This document shows positions 48,401 to 53,178 of a stretch of 53,178 nucleotides of DNA, piece by piece. Below the pieces are notes generated by a model. That model was not told the DNA's origin. It made no database searches and worked only from the letters and a program-made list of their open reading frames with translations. The DNA is taken from the NCBI GenBank assembly GCA_050305935.1, contig JBNLGG010000024.1, positions 1 through 53,178 of the forward strand, given 5' to 3'. Numbering within the stretch: position 1 is the first letter of the stretch; each line of letters starts with the position of its first letter. A program made the translations under genes and the position numbers. Source of the stretch: CAJXNP01 sp050305935 (lineage in GTDB: Bacteria > Bacteroidota > Bacteroidia > Cytophagales > Cyclobacteriaceae).

Positions 48401-49650
48401 CAGGCCTCTACCAGTTTATAGAGTTTGTCTGAGGGTCGGATTTTTTCGTTGGTTTTAATGGCAATGGTTTCGCCTTTTTTGGCCTTTTCAATTGACTGGC
48501 CTTCCATTTGAATTTCATTGACCTCTGTTTCGATCACACCGGTGGTCCTACCGGTAATCATGATTTTATCTCCAACTTTTAACTGATGGGATTCTATCTT
48601 AAACGAGGCTACTCCTAAATTGTCATAGTAGTGTACACCTTTGCCAATGTACACTTTTTTCTGTGTTGCCTTCGACCCGTGTCCATCGGTCCATTCTCCT
48701 AATTTTTGACCCAGGTAATAGCCACTCCAAAATCCCCGGTTATAAACTGTTTCCAGACGACCCATCCAGTTGGCAATTTTTTCTTTGGAGTAGGTACCAT
48801 CAAAAACTGAATCAATTGCTTCTCTGTAACACTCGATGACGGTTTTGACGTACTCCGGCGCCCTGCCTCGTCCCTCTATTTTTAACACGCTGATTCCTGT
48901 GTCAAGAAGTTGGTCCATAAAATCAATGGTACACAGGTCTTTCGGTGACATAATGTACTCATTGTCTATTTCAAATTCGTGGCCGTCTTCTGTATCTACT
49001 ACCTTATAAGTACGTCGGCAATTTTGAATGCATGCGCCTCGGTTTGCAGAAGAATTCGTGGTATGAAGACTTAAATAACATTTTCCAGAAACTGCCATGC
49101 AGAGGGCTCCGTGGGCAAATACTTCTATTTCCACAGGTTTTCCGGAAGGTCCGCAGATGTTTTCCCGGTTTACCTCTTCGACGATATGCTTCATCTGGAT
49201 AATACTCAACTCCCTGGCCAGCACCATGACATCCGCAAAAAGGGAGTAAAACCGAACGGTTTCCACGTTAGTGACATTCACCTGGGTGGAGATATGCACC
49301 TCCATATTTACCTGGCGGGCGTAGGAAATAACAGCCTGGTCGGCGGCAATAATTGCTGTGATACCACTTTCCTTCGCTTTATTTACAATGGTTTTTATGA
49401 GGCTTAGATCGTGATCATAGATGATCGTGTTTAATGTGATATAGGTCTTGACCTGGTGTTTATTGCAGATCGTAGCGATTTCTTCCAGGTCCTCCAGTGT
49501 GAAATTAATAGAAGACCTGGCACGCATGTTTAACTGCTCAATACCAAAATAAACCGAATCCGCACCTGCATTAATGGCAGCCATTAGTGATTCAAATGAA
49601 CCTGCTGGAGCCATCAACTCCACTTTTCTCTTTTCCATTGGTAAACTCAC
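48400..49650 (-). CDS. Peptidase U32-family protein (RNA-hydroxylase type), 416 aa
   Basis: The family opening VELMAPAGSFESLMAAINAGADSVYFG is followed by NMRARSSINFT, CNKHQVKTYITLNTI, VHISTQVNVTN and the cluster-binding region with C184, C191, C207 and C211 (GALCMAVSGKC..., RGACIQNCRR). Despite the name, characterised relatives (RlhA, TrhP, UbiU/UbiV) are iron-sulphur proteins that hydroxylate rRNA, tRNA or quinone precursors. A C-terminal beta-barrel (GDKIMITGRTTGVIE) fits RNA binding. Start is M1 or M5 (MEKRKVEL). A TTG-N22-TAATTTTG promoter lies just upstream. Followed by a coupled ferredoxin. Confidence 0.88.
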   Translation of the reverse strand: MSLPMEKRKVELMAPAGSFESLMAAINAGADSVYFGIEQLNMRARSSINFTLEDLEEIATICNKHQVKTYITLNTIIYDHDLSLIKTIVNKAKESGITAIIAADQAVISYARQVNMEVHISTQVNVTNVETVRFYSLFADVMVLARELSIIQMKHIVEEVNRENICGPSGKPVEIEVFAHGALCMAVSGKCYLSLHTTNSSANRGACIQNCRRTYKVVDTEDGHEFEIDNEYIMSPKDLCTIDFMDQLLDTGISVLKIEGRGRAPEYVKTVIECYREAIDSVFDGTYSKEKIANWMGRLETVYNRGFWSGYYLGQKLGEWTDGHGSKATQKKVYIGKGVHYYDNLGVASFKIESHQLKVGDKIMITGRTTGVIETEVNEIQMEGQSIEKAKKGETIAIKTNEKIRPSDKLYKLVEA

Positions 49651-49664
49651 GAATTTCCAGAGTG

Positions 49665-49697
49665 CAAAATTAAGGGAAAATAAATTATTTAGAGCAA
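49665..49697 (-). promoter_or_regulatory. Bacteroidota-type promoter of the U32-ferredoxin unit
   Basis: On minus, TAATTTTG (49665-49672) matches the -7 consensus, and TTG (49695-49697) lies 22 bases upstream as the -33 element. Transcription would begin about ten bases before the ATG at 49650, or about 20 before the internal ATG. Confidence 0.6.
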
Positions 49698-50169
49698 TTC
49701 TATTTAAGAATTGAATGTATTGATCTGGAAATCATGGGGAATAGATAATGACATACACAATAGATTTCCAATATAAATTTCCGAAAGTTCGAAACTTTCG
49801 GAAACCTATCTGGGGATTTTGATGGTTGGGTGATCAAATCCGAAGTGTAGGGAGTATTTCAAAGCGATATCGGTTTGAATGTTTTAGTGTAGTTGTGCGG
49901 TCAGGTACCACTTTAAAGTCCAATTAATTCACCTATTCTGTTAGGGTTTTACTACGACCGCGAGTAATAGAGACTAATGCCTGTTATTGCTGCTCCTCGA
50001 CGTTTTTTTTTAGGTAGCTTTGGCGTCCTACTTTGTCAAGTTTAGCAATCGACCCTACCGCCCAGGCTTGTCTGCCTGTAGACAGATGTCTTCAAGAGCC
50101 ATTCTATTAGACCATCCGGTTAGTGAGGACAAAGAACCGGGGCATAAAAGATAAGTTAACAAAGTTAGA
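49698..50169. other. Gene-free stretch between the U32 gene and the second TonB receptor
   Basis: No convincing gene. It contains a perfect 11-bp palindrome at 49778-49804 and, near 49960-50010, a weak hairpin followed by T9. A 36-codon start-less frame on minus (49984-50091) reads somewhat like protein (AWAVGSIAKLDKVGRQ) but cannot be assigned. Confidence 0.5.
49778..49804. repeat. Perfect 11-bp palindrome with TCGAA loop
   Basis: TTTCCGAAAGT (49778-49788) and ACTTTCGGAAA (49794-49804) are exact reverse complements around TCGAA. No T run follows on either strand, so it is not a normal terminator; an operator or repeat is possible. Confidence 0.7.
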
Positions 50170-52962
50170 TTAGTTTAAGAACTGGTCGAATGTCCAGGAT
50201 ACGTAGTACAATCCACCTACTTGGGAGGCCCCGAAGCTGGTCGTGTAATATTGGTTTAAAATGTTTGACCCACCCAGCTTGAACAGTGACTTAAGCGATG
50301 TGACTTTGTAAGAAACCTGCATATCGAGTGTGGAAAAAGAGGGGATTTTAGCGTTTCCAAAAGCTGACTGCCAGTAGAAACTATTTTGCCACCTCCAGTT
50401 GGCACTGAAGCCAATATTATTATAGGCGTTGCGATTGCTTATTCCCAGGTTAAGCCGGTAGTCAGGTGTGTTAAACCTTGTTTCAAATCCGCGCTGTTCT
50501 TCGTCAATTTCTTCAATGCCGTTATAAGCAATATTTCCTCTGAGGATATATCCTTTGCCTGCCGAAAAGTCGGCACCGATCGCCCAGCCGTATGAGGTAA
50601 TTGGCTTATCCAGACTGATTGTGGTCTGAAATCTTTGTTCATTCTTTTCGCCGGGGTTCATTACCAGGTTTTGCTGTGCCAGGAAGCCATTGTAAGTATT
50701 TTGAAAGAAATAGGCATCAACGAACAGCTTCTTTTCTAAATAAAGGCCACGGTACCCTACTTCAAATGCAGTAACTTCTTCAGGTACAAAAGGTGGGATT
50801 TTATAAGGGCCATTATCTAAAATGGGCACACCTACAAGTGCATTCCTGCCGTCCAGAGGATACACCGGATTATTGTCAAAACCATACCTGGCCTGAGTTT
50901 CCGGAAAGCCACCGAGGATGACATACTGGCCTACATTTATGTCGACTATTTGATCCGAGATCGTTGGGAAACGAAATGCTGTTTGCAGTGAACTGCGGAA
51001 TTTGTGTTCCCTATCGGGGCCTGCGGAGTAAACTGCTGACAATCTCGGGGTAAACCGTCCGTCAAAGTTTTGGTTTTTGTCATAGCGAGCGGAAGCGGTA
51101 AGCTCCAATCTTTTGTTTAAAATGGCTTTGTCAAGTTGGGTGAAAAATCCGTATTCGGAGATTATCTTAGGGCTTCCCGGCTCATCTGTGAATACAGTCC
51201 CTTCGCTATTGATCACATATTGTCTGAAATTGGCTCCCACAAACATACCCAGCCCGCTGATGTGTTTTCCGAGATTGTACATGCCTTCCATAGCATACAA
51301 TCGGCTCCTGTCAATCACTTCCGCCCCGCCGGCATCTACCGGTTTGTTGGATAAGCTGTCTTTTATAATGTTAAAGTCATTTGATCCGGGCAACGGCCAG
51401 GCAGGTTCTCCCGGGCGGATGATACCTCCTTGTTCGTTGCGGTTATCTGCTGTCTGGCGCGCGATCCTGTGGGCTAATTCATTTGGGGTCAAAAATAATA
51501 TTTGTCGGGTGAATTCATTGATGTAATCGGGGTACCATTTCTCGCTGGGTTTCCAGGCTTCATTCATTAGGTTTCCTACTCCTCCGGCATCATAGCTGTC
51601 ACCAGAATTTTCCCAAACACCGAATCCTCTCAGGTAAAAGTCAGGGCTTTTGATTTCCACTTTTCCATTGACCAAACTAAAGTCCCTGAATGCAAAACGG
51701 TTTTGAGCGGTGTAGACGGCTGTTCCACTTCCATAACCTACCTGGGCAATGGCCTGTACGTTTTCGGTAACTTTGTAGTACAGGGATGCAGATGAGCGGA
51801 GGTTGTAGGTATCATAGTCAGCAATATCTTCTTCTTTCCAGCCCGTTCGAGTGACGAGTTGATCACTAAAATTAGTTAGAATGGCGTTTTGGGTGCTATT
51901 GTATTGTGGTGTACCTGGCACCAATCCTAAAGTGTCTACCAAACCCTGAAAAACGATCGGGCCAAAATCCTGTAGGTTGACCTCGGCAATCACATCGTCG
52001 CCATATACATTTACACCATCGTATCCCGGGTTTGTTTTCCTGTCCAGGTTTGGGTTGTTCAGATCATTTTTATCACGGTAATCAGCAGCGTACCAATCTA
52101 ATGCCGCCGTGTATCCGGCAGTGACTTTAAATGCCCATTTGTCATTTATGACTTTGGCATACCGGATATTGGCATCAAACATTGGCTGAGGGCCTTTATC
52201 ATGCCTTGCCCCAAAATGCATGGCACCAAGCTGCAATGAAGCGCTTAAGCCTTGATAGTCGAAAGGATTTTTGCTGGTCATCATGAGTGTGCCATTCAGC
52301 CCTCCGGGGCCATAGATCGCCGAGGAAGCTCCGACGATGTACTCCACGCTCTCAAGATCCAATTGTGATAAGCCAAACAAATTACCGGCAGCAAAACTTA
52401 GCCCCGGTGAGTTGTTATTCACGCCATCCACTAATTGGTTTAGGCGAGGGTTGGTTTCGCCGTTAAACCCTCTGGCGTTTGGGAATTTGAAATTGAGGCT
52501 TTGCACATTCATGTCCACCCCTTTGATTTTGTACAGTTCATCAAAGAAGTTTGCAGCAGCAGTTTGTTGCAATTCTCTGAGACCTATTTTTTCGACGGTC
52601 AAAGAGGAATTCATTACTTTATCTTCCACGCGATCAGCCGAAATGATGATCTCCTGGCCAAGTAAATAATCATCAACCATATCCACACGAAGCTCGGTTT
52701 CCTTGTCTGTAATTTCATACTCCTGCGGAGTGTAGCCCACTGAAGAAATCACCAGTGTGAAGGGAGGGGCCAGTTGCGTGCTTAGCTTAAAATTCCCTTC
52801 GAGATCGCTAATGGTTCCGATTAATTTGTCTTTAATGGAAATATTCACCCCGAAAAGAGGCCTGTTCTGCTCCTTGTCTTGAATAGATCCGAAGATGATG
52901 GTTTGGGCAGACAATTGTAACGAAAGGAAGGTAACAACAGAAAAGAGTAAAGCATGCTTCAT
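50170..52962 (-). CDS. TonB-dependent receptor, paralogue of the 19917 receptor, 930 aa
   Basis: Start set at the ATG (52960-52962) giving the signal peptide MKHALLFSVVTFLSLQLSA-Q; a longer frame begins seven codons earlier with no signal-like sequence. Then a carboxypeptidase-like domain (FGSIQDKEQNRPLFGVNI, SDLEGNFKLS, SVGYTPQEYEI), plug (QEIIISADRVEDKVMNSS, GNLFGLSQLDLESVEYIVGASSAIYGPGGLNGTLMMTSKNPFDYQG) and barrel ending GGLYYVSWTFDQFLN. Domain order and the plug match the first receptor in this window closely. Outer membrane; substrate unknown. It follows the partial gene at 53004 by 41 bases on the same strand. Confidence 0.92.
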   Translation of the reverse strand: MKHALLFSVVTFLSLQLSAQTIIFGSIQDKEQNRPLFGVNISIKDKLIGTISDLEGNFKLSTQLAPPFTLVISSVGYTPQEYEITDKETELRVDMVDDYLLGQEIIISADRVEDKVMNSSLTVEKIGLRELQQTAAANFFDELYKIKGVDMNVQSLNFKFPNARGFNGETNPRLNQLVDGVNNNSPGLSFAAGNLFGLSQLDLESVEYIVGASSAIYGPGGLNGTLMMTSKNPFDYQGLSASLQLGAMHFGARHDKGPQPMFDANIRYAKVINDKWAFKVTAGYTAALDWYAADYRDKNDLNNPNLDRKTNPGYDGVNVYGDDVIAEVNLQDFGPIVFQGLVDTLGLVPGTPQYNSTQNAILTNFSDQLVTRTGWKEEDIADYDTYNLRSSASLYYKVTENVQAIAQVGYGSGTAVYTAQNRFAFRDFSLVNGKVEIKSPDFYLRGFGVWENSGDSYDAGGVGNLMNEAWKPSEKWYPDYINEFTRQILFLTPNELAHRIARQTADNRNEQGGIIRPGEPAWPLPGSNDFNIIKDSLSNKPVDAGGAEVIDRSRLYAMEGMYNLGKHISGLGMFVGANFRQYVINSEGTVFTDEPGSPKIISEYGFFTQLDKAILNKRLELTASARYDKNQNFDGRFTPRLSAVYSAGPDREHKFRSSLQTAFRFPTISDQIVDINVGQYVILGGFPETQARYGFDNNPVYPLDGRNALVGVPILDNGPYKIPPFVPEEVTAFEVGYRGLYLEKKLFVDAYFFQNTYNGFLAQQNLVMNPGEKNEQRFQTTISLDKPITSYGWAIGADFSAGKGYILRGNIAYNGIEEIDEEQRGFETRFNTPDYRLNLGISNRNAYNNIGFSANWRWQNSFYWQSAFGNAKIPSFSTLDMQVSYKVTSLKSLFKLGGSNILNQYYTTSFGASQVGGLYYVSWTFDQFLN

Positions 52963-53003
52963 GGTAGTGTGCCGAGTAATCACTATTAAATATAAGACCT
53001 TCT

Positions 53004-53178
53004 CTAGATTACTTCAATATCTTTGGGGAGAGTATATTTCCACCGCGTTAAATATTTTCCCCACCTTGCGCTGACATTTTCATACTCCCTTTTTGAGATT
53101 TTGTACCGGTTTTTTTTATACCCTTTCTGGCCGGACACGTAGTCAGAAAACCTTTTTTCCTGAAGATGGAAATCTTTT
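53004..53178 (-). CDS. 3' end of an unidentified gene (cut by window edge)
   Basis: On minus an open frame of 57 codons runs in from the right edge and ends at TAG (53004-53006): KDFHLQEKRFSDYVSGQKG..., then YENVSARWGKYLTRWKYTLP. The composition (Lys/Arg/Tyr/Trp-rich, helix then turn) looks like the C-terminal tail of an enzyme; the tail of sulfotransferase-like proteins is one possibility, but nothing decisive is visible. It is probably in one transcript with the TonB receptor that follows 41 bases later. Confidence 0.5.
   Translation of the reverse strand, partial: KDFHLQEKRFSDYVSGQKGYKKNRYKISKREYENVSARWGKYLTRWKYTLPKDIEVI

Noticed and set aside
50068..50090. TGTCT/AGACA mini-hairpin in the gap after the TonB receptor
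   Set aside because: Five-base arms are too short to distinguish from chance.
49984..50091. Start-less minus frame containing AWAVGSIAKLDKVGRQ
   Set aside because: Protein-like text but only 36 codons between stops and no recognisable family; too weak to call a pseudogene.

Overview
The window looks like a chromosomal segment of a gliding-type member of the Bacteroidota, most likely of the Cytophagales. The evidence is a CHU_C-type type IX secretion C-terminus on the first gene, a gldC gene, two carboxypeptidase-like-domain TonB receptors, DUF3098 and DUF6340-like proteins, several TAnnTTTG promoter boxes, and few Shine-Dalgarno sequences. Five genes have TTG as their only sensible start. 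No tRNA, rRNA, CRISPR array, phage or complete insertion sequence was seen. Most of the window is dense, ordinary core metabolism and envelope biology.

Layout. 1-6.0 kb: the 3' part of a large secreted cadherin-like protein, a 51-residue small protein, and on the minus strand an ABCG-like transporter with extra N-terminal domains. 6.2-11.6 kb: a 2OG-Fe(II) oxygenase gene converging on the leucine operon leuC-leuD-leuA-leuB (minus). 11.7-14.3 kb: an orphan LytTR response regulator, a 630-bp gap with hairpins, and a DUF2147 gene back to back with pdeM. 14.3-15.8 kb: an ECF sigma factor with its probable membrane anti-sigma partner. 15.9-19.8 kb: a tight six-gene operon, ftsX-DUF3098-uppP-truB-ribF-gldC, that joins cell division, lipid-carrier recycling, tRNA modification, flavin synthesis and gliding. 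19.9-24 kb: a TonB-dependent receptor and a Na+/Ca2+ exchanger. 24-29.8 kb (minus): an EEP nuclease, glpK-glpD, a PA0069-type radical SAM protein and a small heat-shock protein.

30-34.6 kb: a DUF5996-like gene overlaps a 1254-residue outer-membrane protein. That protein combines a phosphoesterase-like domain lacking its metal ligands, a CotH/HipA-like kinase-type middle, and an Omp85-type barrel; it is the most unusual gene here. 34.6-37.1 kb is a decay zone around a geranylgeranyl-reductase-type flavoprotein. It holds a YCII-family pseudogene with an internal deletion, a perfect 19-bp palindrome, and a DUF4136 pseudogene whose last codons are split by a 141-bp nested-palindrome element flanked by a 9-bp direct repeat. 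Removing the element and one repeat copy restores a plausible C-terminus. 37.2-39.5 kb: the carboxynorspermidine dehydrogenase/decarboxylase pair of the alternative spermidine/norspermidine route. 39.7-42.9 kb: a DUF3857 transglutaminase-like protein without the expected cysteine, and a fatty-acid desaturase. 43-49.7 kb (minus): an SMP-30 lipoprotein with an RND pump permease directly behind it, a DUF6340-like lipoprotein, and a U32 peptidase-family gene translationally coupled to a small ferredoxin. 50.2-53 kb (minus): a second TonB receptor, paralogous to the first, preceded by the 3' end of an unidentified gene cut by the window edge.

All functions are from reading protein motifs by eye; no database search was run.
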